Assembly (NCBI RefSeq): GCF_000427295.1
Contig: NZ_ATNM01000065.1
Location: forward strand, 5,613-69,612
Origin: Cyclobacterium qasimii M12-11B
GTDB taxonomy: Bacteria > Bacteroidota > Bacteroidia > Cytophagales > Cyclobacteriaceae
Length of the DNA: 64,000 bases
Direction of reading: 5' to 3'
A model generated the notes under the pieces. The model did no database searches. It was not told the DNA's origin and saw nothing but the letters and a program-made list of their open reading frames with translations. Positions 35,287-45,700 of this stretch are shown here, piece by piece. Within the stretch, counting starts at the first letter, position 1. Every line of letters starts with the position of its first letter. A program made the position numbers and the translations under genes.

Positions 35287-36828
35287 TTAATTCTCTTCCA
35301 AAACATAACGCCCAAAATAATCCGGATATCGCCAATGAAAAGAGCTGTCTTTTTGATAGCTATGATCTGGATAATACTTGTTTATTGAGTCAACTTCTTC
35401 CCTGATCATTTTTACATTAACTGAATCCATAAATGGGTCTCTTGTATCTATCCTCCAATTATTAAGCACACGCTTTAAGCGCTCCATCTCCTCCTTATAA
35501 TTGGGATCATCTGCCAGATTTCTAAACTCCCAAGGGTCATTCTCCAAATCATAAAACTCAAAAGCAGGTGGGTTCTCCCAGCGCTCATAAACTTCTTTAA
35601 GTTCATCTGATAATGAGGCTATTTCTTCTCTGGAAGTACCTGACAAAACAGTTGGATAAATATGATCCGTATACACGGAAAAGTAGGGATCAGGCGTTCC
35701 ACTGAACAAATTATGAATCAACTTGTATTGTTTGCCTCGAACACTTCTTTTAGGATAAAAATACTTAGCCGTTCCAATCATTCCTCCTGCAAAAATATAC
35801 TCATGCCCACTATCCTTCCCTTTACCTACCGCTAAAAGCGATTTTCCAGGAAGTCCCGATTGTTTTTGGTCAGAAACCGCATCCACTATGGTTGGAAAAA
35901 TATCGATTACAGATACCAGTTCATCATGCATCACCTGTCCTCCAGTTAATTTTCCTGGCCAGTTCACTATTAAAGGTATTTTTAGGCCTGCTTCATAATT
36001 TGTGGTTTTACCTCTGGAAAACTGAGCCCCATGATCACTGAGGAAAATTATCAAGGTGTTTTCTGCTTTTCCAGTAGCTTTAAGAGAATCCAACAACATT
36101 CCAATAGATTCATCCAATCGATTAATCTGACTATAATAGTCCGCAGTCTGCTCTCTCAGTCGTTCTGTATTTGCACCTACAAAAGGCAGTGTACTTGACA
36201 CATTGTCTCCCGTAACTTCAATCGTAGGAAGACCTTCAACCTTCCTTAATAGAGGGAAATGTGCATCAGGAAAATTGACCATAAGAAAAAATGGTTGTTC
36301 ACCTGCAGCTCTGATAAACTCAGACGCTTTAACCGCATAATCACCCATTTTTTCCTTGGCAAAATTTGAGCTTTCAATTTCATGAAAGTCGAATGGAAAT
36401 GCTGATTCTGGATTGACATGCAGTTTTCCCAGGCATCCTGTACTATACCCCTCTTCTTTCAAATAGAAAGGGATGTTATCAAAGGCCTTATACATTTCAA
36501 AATCATGTGTGGCCAATCCTATCTGACCATTTTGATGAGGATAAAGCCCCGTCAAAATTGAGCCTCTGGAGGGGCTACAGACAGAATACGTGGTATAGGC
36601 ATTTTCAAATAGGACTCCATTTTCTGCCAATGCGTCAATGTTTGGAGTTGTTACTATGCTATTACCATAAGCACCAAGGTCTTGCCCATGATCTTCTGAA
36701 ACAATTAGAATAATATTGGGTTTTGTTTCTCCAGAACTTTTCAGGCCAGATTCGCATGAAGCCATCAATACCAAGAGTAGTAAACCTGATAAAATCAATT
36801 TAAATCTGTTGCCTAAAAGTTCTTTCAT
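35287..36828 (-). CDS. Formylglycine-dependent sulfatase (family S1), lipoprotein
   Basis: A 513-residue sulfatase with lipobox Cys25 (LVLMASC). Metal site LIVSEDHGQDLGAYGN (43-56). Signature YSVCSPSRGSILTGLYPHQ with Cys84 as the formylglycine precursor. Later motifs are TGCLGKLHVNPE, IIFLSDHGAQFSRGKTTNYE and FYDLENDPWEFRNL. Relatives of this type include N-sulfoglucosamine sulfohydrolase-like enzymes, but specificity is uncertain. It lies 5 bp after the sialidase-like gene at 36834, so sulfate and glycosidic bonds are probably attacked together. It shares little detail with the sulfatase at 16836 and is not a recent copy of it. Confidence 0.9.
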   Translation of the reverse strand: MKELLGNRFKLILSGLLLLVLMASCESGLKSSGETKPNIILIVSEDHGQDLGAYGNSIVTTPNIDALAENGVLFENAYTTYSVCSPSRGSILTGLYPHQNGQIGLATHDFEMYKAFDNIPFYLKEEGYSTGCLGKLHVNPESAFPFDFHEIESSNFAKEKMGDYAVKASEFIRAAGEQPFFLMVNFPDAHFPLLRKVEGLPTIEVTGDNVSSTLPFVGANTERLREQTADYYSQINRLDESIGMLLDSLKATGKAENTLIIFLSDHGAQFSRGKTTNYEAGLKIPLIVNWPGKLTGGQVMHDELVSVIDIFPTIVDAVSDQKQSGLPGKSLLAVGKGKDSGHEYIFAGGMIGTAKYFYPKRSVRGKQYKLIHNLFSGTPDPYFSVYTDHIYPTVLSGTSREEIASLSDELKEVYERWENPPAFEFYDLENDPWEFRNLADDPNYKEEMERLKRVLNNWRIDTRDPFMDSVNVKMIREEVDSINKYYPDHSYQKDSSFHWRYPDYFGRYVLEEN

Positions 36829-36833
36829 GTTAA

Positions 36834-38006
36834 TTAATCTTTATAAAACCAGTCCGTACTTAGCTTAGTTACTTTGGTAACTGAAAGGCTTGTTCCAGCT
36901 GGTCTGTTACCTGCACAATAGCCCAATAACACATCATCACCTACAAAATCCATGGCGATATAGCAGTACCAACCATCAGGATCGTTCTCCAAAGTCTTGT
37001 AATTGCTCCATGTTTTTCCTTCGTCTTTAGAAATGGCTGAGCTCAAAGGTGTCCTAAGCTTGGCCACATCTGGATCTTCTGATAAGTTATTGTTCCAAAC
37101 AGCCAATAAATCTCCTGTTCCAGGAATTCTTTCAATTGTCGCTGGTGACACGGGGGAAACCAAAGTACTTTTTTCTACTTCTGACCAGGTTTTCCCTTTG
37201 TCTTTGGAATAAGAATAGCATTGAACGCCTGCATCTGTCCTAATGACCATCAAAAGTGAACCATCATTAAGTTCAACTAAGCCTGGCTCTTGCAAAACTA
37301 TTTCTTTTGGGTTAGGTACCAATTCGCTACTTTCCCATGTTTGTCCGTTGTCAGTAGAAGAATAAGAAAAAAGGTCAGCTCTACCTCTCCATTCCATCCC
37401 AGGGCCAGCATGTTTGGCTACAGCAAGAACTAGAGTACCATCTTCAAGTTGAATAACCCTGTCATTGTTAAGTACAAAATAACCTTCATTGTCGGTAATA
37501 CATGCAATAGGTTCTGACCAGGTTTTGGCTTCATCCTTTGAAATTCTCATATAAGGAATACAATCGTCTGTATTGTTTTTCCTCAAATAAAACAGGGCGA
37601 TGTCACCATTTTGCAATCGCAACAAGGAAACTGACATCACATTCATTCCACCTTCATTTGGCAAAACTTCCACATCCTCTGAAGTCCAGGTCTGTCCTTT
37701 ATCATCTGAATACCTTCCAGCCAAATAAGCTGTTGCATGATCACTGGAAGATTCGCCATAATAATGAGAATAGACGAAAAGCATTCTTCCATCTTCTAGC
37801 TCAATAAAATCACCTTCACTGTTTCTTGGGTTATTGTCTCCAGGGTTTAAAACTAAACTACCAGGAATACTTTCAATCTCTTTCGCAGTGGTATCGGATT
37901 CGGCTGTTTGGTCTTCTACTGGCTTACCGCCACAACCATAGGCTATCAAAGCAGTTAAAACCAACATTTTGATTGCGCCACTCAATTTGTTCATTGTCAT
38001 ATTCAT
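36834..38006 (-). CDS. Sialidase-like six-bladed propeller, lipoprotein (paralogue 2)
   Basis: A 390-residue lipoprotein (lipobox ALIAYGC, Cys about 25). Five Asp boxes: SDDKGQTW, SKDEAKTW, STDNGQTW, SKDKGKTW, SKDEGKTW. The segments NNPRNSEGDFIELEDGR, GGMNVMSVSLLRLQNGDIALFY and DNEGYFVLNNDRVIQL are shared almost word for word with the paralogues at 34122 and 38012. The lipid anchor differs from the plain signal peptide of the others, so this copy probably sits on a membrane surface. Gaps to both neighbours are 5 bp, which places it inside one operon. Confidence 0.87.
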   Translation of the reverse strand: MNMTMNKLSGAIKMLVLTALIAYGCGGKPVEDQTAESDTTAKEIESIPGSLVLNPGDNNPRNSEGDFIELEDGRMLFVYSHYYGESSSDHATAYLAGRYSDDKGQTWTSEDVEVLPNEGGMNVMSVSLLRLQNGDIALFYLRKNNTDDCIPYMRISKDEAKTWSEPIACITDNEGYFVLNNDRVIQLEDGTLVLAVAKHAGPGMEWRGRADLFSYSSTDNGQTWESSELVPNPKEIVLQEPGLVELNDGSLLMVIRTDAGVQCYSYSKDKGKTWSEVEKSTLVSPVSPATIERIPGTGDLLAVWNNNLSEDPDVAKLRTPLSSAISKDEGKTWSNYKTLENDPDGWYCYIAMDFVGDDVLLGYCAGNRPAGTSLSVTKVTKLSTDWFYKD

Positions 38007-38011
38007 ATCAT

Positions 38012-39155
38012 TTAGTCGTAAAATTCATCCAAATTTAATTTCCGCACTACCAAAGGTATTTTTTCTTTTAATCCCAATCGCTCTGCAGCCATATACCCAA
38101 GTAATACTTCATTGTCTACAAAAGAGATGGCTGTATAGCAGAAAAAACCTTCAGGGTCATTTTCAAGTACTTTTAGGTGCTTCCAACTTTTGCCCTCATC
38201 CTTAGAAATGGCCGCTGTCAGTGGCGTTCTGAAAGTAGCTGTCTTTTTATCTAAACTTTTATTGTTGTTCCAAATCAACAAAAGGTCTCCGGTTTTCGGG
38301 ATTCTTTTTAGAGAGGCTGGAGCTCTGGGTGAGACAATTTTTTGAAGGATGAACTTCTTCCCAGGTAAGTCCACTATCTTGGGATGTACTTAAGTACTGG
38401 ACACCTCTATCGGTTCTTAACCACATCATAATGTCACCATTTTTTAGCAATACCACCCCGGGTTCTTGCACGACGACATTGTCTTGGTTGGGCATTTCCT
38501 GGCTACTGTTCCAGGTTTTACCCTGGTCGTCGGAGTAGTAGCAGTAAATACTACCACGCATGCTAAAATCAACTCCAGCAGTTTTATGCAGTGAAACAGG
38601 TGCCAAAAGTCTTCCGCCAGGAAGTTGAATTACCCTGTCATTGTTCAAAACGAAATAACCATCCTTGTCATTGATCATAGGGATGGGGGCGGACCAGGTT
38701 TGTGCTTCGTCATTAGAGATCCGCATAAAGGGTTTGCAATCGTCCAAAGAATTTTTTCTAGCGTAGAAAATAGCGATTGAACCGTTGTCTAACCTTAAAA
38801 ATGACACGGACATGACATTCATACCCCCTTCATTGGAAACGATTATCTCATCATTTTTGGTCCAGGTTTTTCCTCCATCTGAAGAATAGCGTCCAGCGAT
38901 TGATCCATTTGCATGGTCACCAGATCCTCCTTCGAATTTGGAATAGGCAAATAAAATCCTTCCGTCTTTCAATTGAATAAAGGCTCCCTCGCTATTTCTA
39001 GGAGGAATACCGTCTTCTCCAATATGAAGCACCACTTCTGAAGGATTCAGTAGTACCTGTGCTTCAGAAAAATTCACAAAACTCAGAAGGATCAAACCCG
39101 ATAATACCAAAAATCTAATTTCTTTCATCAATATCGTTTTGCACATAGGCGCCAT
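38012..39155 (-). pseudogene. Sialidase-like propeller with one frameshift (paralogue 3)
   Basis: Two frames together encode a full ~380-residue propeller. The first carries a signal peptide and Asp boxes SSDGGKTW, SNDEAQTW, SDDQGKTW and SQDSGLTW. The second continues with KRIPKTGDLLLIWNNN and SKDEGKSW and ends VVRKLNLDEFYD. One base is extra in the T run at 38338-38343 (plus strand): TWEEVHPSK should continue into IVSPRAPASLKRIP. The repaired protein is collinear with the paralogues at 36834 and 34122. The indel is in a 6-base homopolymer, so sequencing error is the simplest cause. It lies directly after the SGNH gene, whose stop abuts its start. Confidence 0.85.
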
Positions 39156-39962
39156 TTAATGTTTCCCTTCATAATAAGGCCCGCCACAGGTAGACGCTTC
39201 AGGGTCAAAAATTGAGAGCTCCTTGAACATCAGCCTTGCTATTTCAGAATGCCCTTCACCATCTGGATGTAGCGGATCATTCAACCATTCCTTATTTACG
39301 TTTATACCGTCAGCCTTTTCAGCTGTCTCAAGCCAATGCCCATAATTATCAACCAGGATAATGTTTTCTTCTATTGCAACCTTCCTTATTACGGCAACAT
39401 ATTTATCCAAACTTGCTCTGCTAGGATCCAATTCTTTGATAATTAGATTAGGGGTGTGAAGGATAGGAATTGCACCGAGCCCCCTGAATTTTTTAACCAA
39501 AAGGTTAAGATTCTCTTCATAAGCTTCTATTGATACCTTCTCATTGGAACAATCATTTGTACCAATCATCAAAGACACAACATTTGGCTTGAACTGTTTA
39601 ATCCTCCAGTCAAAGTCCTGAAGGATTGTTTCGGTTGTATTTCCGCTGATTCCTGTATTTATAATTACATCTCTTACTCTTCCCAATTCCCAGCGAATGC
39701 GTTCTCCAAAAACTTCGGGATAGGAGCGGTACCCATGAGTGTGTTTTGCTCCATGGGTAATACTGTCTCCAGTAAAGGTCCATATCAATGGCACTTTATC
39801 TTTTAGTAAGGCGGAAATGCGCTCCTTGTCACTTTCACCTGAAAGTGGAGAAATAGGAAGATCCTCCAAGCTTGTGAGTTTATTGGTAAAAGATAAAATT
39901 GCTGGCAATGGAAGCAGAAATAAAGATTTTTCAAAAAACCTTCTTCTAGAGAATCTTTTCAT
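39156..39962 (-). CDS. SGNH/GDSL hydrolase with twin-arginine signal
   Basis: A 268-residue esterase. The N-terminus MKRFSRRRFFEKSLFLLPLP is a Tat-type signal (RRRFF), so it is exported folded. Block I is WTFTGDSITHG with Ser67, the Asn block is LMIGTNDCSNE, and the Asp/His pair lies in NDPLHPDGEGHSEI. It resembles carbohydrate O-acetylesterases. Together with the second SGNH gene at 33297, the island has two deacetylases, probably for acetylated glycan substrates. Its stop abuts the start of the next sialidase-like gene. Upstream lies a ~110-bp gap with a partial palindromic element. Confidence 0.87.
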   Translation of the reverse strand: MKRFSRRRFFEKSLFLLPLPAILSFTNKLTSLEDLPISPLSGESDKERISALLKDKVPLIWTFTGDSITHGAKHTHGYRSYPEVFGERIRWELGRVRDVIINTGISGNTTETILQDFDWRIKQFKPNVVSLMIGTNDCSNEKVSIEAYEENLNLLVKKFRGLGAIPILHTPNLIIKELDPSRASLDKYVAVIRKVAIEENIILVDNYGHWLETAEKADGINVNKEWLNDPLHPDGEGHSEIARLMFKELSIFDPEASTCGGPYYEGKH

Positions 39963-40007
39963 TTTCTTTATTATCGATTAAAGACAAATATTTAAGTAAA
40001 CATTTTA

Positions 40008-40050
40008 AACCCGAAATATGCAATAGTCAAATCTTGATTTTCTCATCAAG
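40008..40050. repeat. Partial palindromic intergenic element (left arm)
   Basis: It has the same left arm as the full element at 11904 (AACCCGAAATATGCAATAG), followed by its own small hairpin CTTGAT/ATCAAG. The right arm with CGGGTT is absent. It lies between two genes of the island operon. Confidence 0.5.
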
Positions 40051-40074
40051 TTTGCTTTTACACCAATGATCCAA

Positions 40075-41235
40075 TTAATGTGTAAAATCCTTCTCATAAA
40101 ATTTAACACGTAGTTCTCCCTGCATGGTGGTCACCCATAATTCTCCAGGGTTTCGTTCAAAAACATAGGGATAAGAAATCCACTTAAAGGTTGGGTCCGT
40201 TTTTTGATTATCGCCAATTTTAGCAATTACTATTGGGTCTGACCAGGTTTTACCATCGTCTTCAGATAAGGCGATGGACAATTCACCCCTATGATTACTG
40301 GCCGCTACTTCCGACCATTGTCTGTCCCCTCCTCGTAAGGGATATTGATCGGTTCCTTCAGGGAATCTTCTATTCCACACCAAAATTAATCTGCCACTTT
40401 CGAGCCTTTTAAGAAGTCCTGGTGCAGAACTTGCAGCTATATCAGTAGGACGTATATTGTCCCAGGTTTTACCATCGTCCATTGAGAAAGCTTCCCAAAA
40501 AGTACCCCAATTGGTCCGCATCAATAGCCATAATTTTCCGAATTCAAGGGCTTCCAGGGTAGCTTCTGTTACACCGCTATGGTGACCAATACCACCAAGA
40601 TCAATAATATTAGACCTTTCCCAGGTTTTACCTTCATTGCCCGACTTATAAGTCAATACCGTATGGTGGCCCGGGTGGTGTCTCATCATCATGGAGGTGA
40701 AGACTATATTCCCATTTTCGGTTTCTATCATGTCACGAACCGCACCGGTCCACTCATTATGGAGCTTTTGCACATCTTGCCAGGTTTTACCCCCGTCTAA
40801 ACTTCTCACCGTATAGGTCGGTAGTCTGGCTCCCGGCGAATCCGAAATTTCTTCTTGCCAATTCCAATTTGCCCTTTCCTGCAAATTCATAAAAGCCAGG
40901 ATGATCACCCCATTGCTGGTCTTTAGTATTGCCCGTTCATTTGAAATCAAGAAATTTTCAGGATCTTCAAATACAGGATAGCTTTGCCAGGTTTTACCAT
41001 TGTCATTGCTAATGGTGCAATCTGTTCCCTCCACTGTCAGAATGTCCCCATTGTCTAATTTGACAAAAGGCCCCATTTTAAGGCCTTTTATTTCTTCTAC
41101 ATCATGATGTACCAAAGCTCCTGTGGAGATCGCTTTACCATTGTCAGCATTTAAAAGAACATGCTGCGCCTTTCCCGAAAGGGAAAGGGCAGTCATGATC
41201 ACAATTAGGGTTAAAAATCGGTGAATTTTAAACAT
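40075..41235 (-). CDS. Sialidase-like propeller, exported, divergent subfamily (paralogue 4)
   Basis: A 386-residue exported protein with a signal peptide (about residues 5-23). Five Asp boxes: SNDNGKTW, SLDGGKTW, SGNEGKTW, SMDDGKTW and SEDDGKTW. It lacks the RNSEGDFI and MNVMSVSLLRL segments of the other three sialidase-like proteins and instead has GLKMGPFVKLDNGDIL and TSMMMRHHPGHHTVLTY, so it belongs to another branch and likely cleaves a different linkage. It is the first enzyme gene after susD (40-bp gap), a usual place for the main glycoside hydrolase of a utilisation locus. Confidence 0.85.
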   Translation of the reverse strand: MFKIHRFLTLIVIMTALSLSGKAQHVLLNADNGKAISTGALVHHDVEEIKGLKMGPFVKLDNGDILTVEGTDCTISNDNGKTWQSYPVFEDPENFLISNERAILKTSNGVIILAFMNLQERANWNWQEEISDSPGARLPTYTVRSLDGGKTWQDVQKLHNEWTGAVRDMIETENGNIVFTSMMMRHHPGHHTVLTYKSGNEGKTWERSNIIDLGGIGHHSGVTEATLEALEFGKLWLLMRTNWGTFWEAFSMDDGKTWDNIRPTDIAASSAPGLLKRLESGRLILVWNRRFPEGTDQYPLRGGDRQWSEVAASNHRGELSIALSEDDGKTWSDPIVIAKIGDNQKTDPTFKWISYPYVFERNPGELWVTTMQGELRVKFYEKDFTH

Positions 41236-41275
41236 GGTTATTAGGGCTATTTATAGGTTTAAGACTGCATTTTTA

Positions 41276-42759
41276 TTACTGCTCGTAACCAGTATTTTGG
41301 GTTATTTTAGAATTTAAGCTTATGGTTTCCAAAGTTATAGGCCACAACATAAGGTAGTTTTGACCTTCTTTTCCTTGTAAGGAAGGCACTTTCTCAAATG
41401 CTTTATCAAAGCGAACGAGATCCCACCATCTTTTTCCTTCAAAAGCCAATTCAAATAATCTTTCCTGCAATATGGCTTCGTCGTTTTCAGTTTGAGAACT
41501 ACTAGTGAATTCGTAGCTAGAGAAATTCTCGCCATAAGCCCTACTTCTCACACTATTTATTTCAGCAGTTGGATCCTGACCAAGGGCATTTTTAGCTTCA
41601 GCTATAAGCAGCAACAACTCAGCTTGTCTGTAAATCACAATATCATCAAGAAACCTTCTAGAACCTGATTCAGTATACCCACTACCCTTTGTTACAATCG
41701 TGGTTATATAAGCATTATCGGCTTCATTGGAATATACCTCCAAAAAACTAGCTGATTTCCGGCTATCTTCATCCATAAACTGATCTCTCATTGTAGCAGA
41801 AGGGGCCCACCAATTAAATCCTCCGGGGGTTCCAATCGTTTCTAATGTTTCCTGATCAAAGGTCTCTCTTACATCAAGGGCATTGATATACATGTCTGAA
41901 AACATGTTGTCGGAAACCTCAAAATCACTAAAATGAACTGAGAAAATGATCTCTTGATTTCCTTTATTATCAAAGTCAAAAACCCTGGAATAATCATCCA
42001 ATAGACTTAGATCAGCCGTGTTCGCTTCATTCAAGGCACTCAAAGCAATGGTAATATCAGCATCACCTCCACCCATGGTTTTACCTGTCCACAAATACAC
42101 ATCTCCTTTGAGCGTATTGGCTGCAGGCTTGGACCACATGGATCGGCCATTCTCAAACTCGTTACTTGGAAACAAGCTTATCGCCATGTCCAAATCATCT
42201 TTAATCAATTCAAAAACAGTAGCAACCGCGGCCCTTTCCTGAAAGGTCGTTTCTGCATCATAGCCTTCTACAGGATCAGTGATCAAAGGAACATCTCCCC
42301 AGGTTTTCGCAAGAACAAAATACACAAATGCTCTCATGCTATAAGCTTGCGCTAACAAATCATTTTTATTCTCTTCACTAGGAAAGGAAATGTTTGGAAC
42401 ATTTTTTATGACAAGGTTGGCATAATTGATCACCTTGTAGGTTTGCAACCAATCCAAATCAGCGTTTCCTTCATTCATGTCATTTTCAAAATACTTTCTT
42501 CTATAGTCCGCATTTTGAACTCCTTCACCCATTATTTCACTCCTTGCTTCACCCATAAAATAGAGTGTCCTACTTGACAAATCCCTAAACTGGTTGTACA
42601 TCCCTATTACTCCGCCTACGGCATCTTGTTCTGATTGCCAGAATGAGTTAGCCCCTATTGAACTAATGGGTGCTAATTCCAAAGGTTCTGTACAGGAATA
42701 ATTCAGAAAAAAACAACAACGCCGAGCAGGTATATCTTTATATTAACTAATTTTTTCAT
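41276..42759 (-). pseudogene. SusD/RagB-family glycan-binding lipoprotein, one frameshift
   Basis: Surface lipoprotein that captures the glycan and closes over the SusC channel. The start at 42759 gives MKKLVNIKIYLLGVVVFF. Adding one base to the A run at 42707-42713 continues it as LNYSCTEPLELAPISS, a lipobox Cys followed by mature SusD. The rest is complete: SIGANSFWQSEQDAVGGV, the TPR-like helices (QAYSMRAFVYFVLAKTWGDVPL), and the C-terminal LFELAFEGKRWWDLVRF. Total ~493 residues. Without the repair the protein would lose only its export signal, which makes a real mutation unlikely. It follows susC by ~30 bp. Confidence 0.88.
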
Positions 42760-42786
42760 GACTTTTTATATTTGATCAGGACTTAA

Positions 42787-45700
42787 TTAAAGAGAAAGGT
42801 TAATACCTAGCATGATGTTACGAGGAACAGGAAAACGTCCTCTGTTTATCCCTCCATCTTCCGGAGAAAGACCACTAAAGCTGGTAAAATAAACAAGGTT
42901 ATTACCTGTCAGGTTAAGCCTAATTCCTTCAATTCCAATCTTTTTGTACCATCCTGCAGTATAATCATAACTTATAGTAAGCTCCCTTAAGGCAAGGAAA
43001 TCTCCCTTTTCATAATTCACAGAACTTCCTCCACCATTGTCCAGGTTTCTAGGATCACCTCTCCAGTAATTGCTTTGGGCTACCTGATCTGCCCAGTAAA
43101 ATTTGGGAACATCTGTCACATCTCCCTGGTTTTCCCAAGACCTGGCGATATTTGAGCTCATGTTGGTATTTCCAACGAACTCTCCATCCAAATTGGCCCT
43201 TACATAATTATAAATGGTATGTCCGGTGGTATAATCCATTCTCAAGTAAAGGTTCACTCCTTTATAGTTCACGTTATTTGAAAAACCTCCGGTCCATTTT
43301 GGGAAGATATTCCCCATATAAACCCTGTCTCTTGTGTCTATCACATTATTACCATCGACATCCTGCCAATCCACATCTCCTCCATACCTGGTTCTGTCAG
43401 GACCTGCCATGATTAAATCCTGAGGAGCTGCAGCTGCTGCCTCATCAGTAGGAAATACCGACAGGTATTGATAACCGTACATTTCGCCGATTTGTCCACC
43501 TTCTTGTAAACCACCTTTCCAGGCATAATCTCCAATTTCTTCATCATACAAGAACAAACCGCCAATTCTGTTGTTTTCATTGTCATTTTCAGGCAGTTCC
43601 AATATTTTATTCTTCACAAAAGAAGTGTTGAACCCAATGTCCCACATCCAATCCTTCGTTGAAAGCACATTAAAATTTACTTCAAGCTCTACACCACTGT
43701 TCTCCAAACTACCCAGGTTTGTTAAAATGCTGGTGAAACCAGTCAACTTCGGCATGGCCAAGGTGGTGATTAGATTGGAAGTTACCCTTTGATAATAATC
43801 AAACAGAACAGTAAGCCTATTATTGAAAAGACCTGCATCAAACCCCACATCAAAAGTTCTGGATTGTTCCCATTTAAGATTTGGGTTGGCAATAGTAGTG
43901 TATTCAACAGCGGCATTTCCTTGATAAATACCCCCAACACTGTAGGCTCCTTGAGCCTGGAAATCCGCTAAATTACCAAGGTTACCATTGAGACCATAAC
44001 TAGCTCTCAACTTAAACTTATCAATAGCTGCTGGCGAGTCCCAGAAAGATTCGTTATGTAAATTCCAACCAGCAGATACCCCAGGGAAGAAACCCCATTT
44101 GTATTCAGATCCTAAATTAGAAGCACCATCATACCTGGCACTCATTGAAAATAAATACTTATTATCAAAATCGTAATTGGCTCTACCAAAATAACCCAGG
44201 ATCAACTGCTTCCCTTTAGAACTGGAAACCTGTACAGCTTCCCCTGAAGCATTTAATGTCGGGATTAAATCTGTTGCTGCTCCTCTACCCTGAGCAAAAA
44301 GACTATAATTGTCTCTCTGATACATTGAATAGCCAAGGGTGGCAGTGAAATTATGTAGTTGAGCAAAGCTTTTTTCATAGTTTAAAACTGCATCCAACTG
44401 TAATTGCTCCCAGTTTGTTTGGCTTCCTGTAGCAATTCTATCTTCCACCAATTGGGTTGGTGAATTGAGATAAGACATCAAGAATGTGTTAGCTGTATTG
44501 GCTTTGGTATAAAGAGATGCTGAAGGTTCAAAGCTGAGGCCTGGAGCTAACTCCCAATTGGCACCACCACTCAATGTCATAAGACTTAATGTATTGTCAT
44601 TAACACTACGACTTAATTGATAGGCTGGATTACCCAAAGAACGACCGACTCCCGGAGCAAGGGTTCCATCTTCAAATGCATACTTTGCAGTAGGAGGAGT
44701 AGCGATAGATCTTTCAAACAAGCTATTTTCACTGTACACCAAATTATCGGAGGACCTGGTGAAATTCAAGCCTGCAAATACAAACAACTTGTCACTTACT
44801 TTTAACCTACCATTCATATTGGCAGTGAATCTTTTATAATTGGTGGTAATTGCTATTCCATCCATATCCGAATAACCCACACCAATATTAAAAGTTGCTT
44901 TTTCAGTACCTCCTGATAAATTCAAATAGTGGTCTTGGGTCACTGCAGTTCTAAACAACTGATCCTGCCAATCAACTTCGTCAAAAATAATGGTTTTGGT
45001 AGGATCAACTGGGTCCGGCATACTTTGCCATCCTTCACTCAGCTTGTATTCATTTTCAGGTGTCAGGTATTGAGTAGTATAAGCCGTGTTATTGGTAAGG
45101 TCGTTACCAATGCCATACCCGAAGGCCCCATCTAACTGGGCAAGTCTTGTGGGAGATTTGATACCTGTAGCGGCTATTCCTAATCTTGAATAGTATATAT
45201 AATCCCTTGCAGAAAGCAGGTCATATTTTTCTCTTAATTGTGAGGTACCAATAGTGTACCTATAGGTAACCTTAGTATCACCAGCCTTACCGGTTTTCGT
45301 AGTCAAAATAACCACACCATTAGATGCTCTGGAGCCATAAATCGCTGTAGAGGCCGCATCTTTTAAAACCTGCATGGATTCAATATCCATAGGATTGATC
45401 CCTTGAATATCATCTCTAATTACACCGTCCACTACATATAATGGCTCGGCACCATTCGGGTCGTTTATTGAAGTTCCACCCCTTACGATTATTCTTGGTG
45501 CAGCACCTGGCTGACCACTTAATGTTTGAACCCTTACCCCAGAAACTGTTCCCTGCAAAGCTGAAGCTGCATTACCTAAAGGTACATTTTCAAGCACCTT
45601 GGTATCAAGTGTACTTACTGCAGAAGTTAATTTTTCTCTGGATTGCTCGCCATAACCAACAACAATGATTTCATCAAGTGCACCAAGGGCTGTTTCTAAG

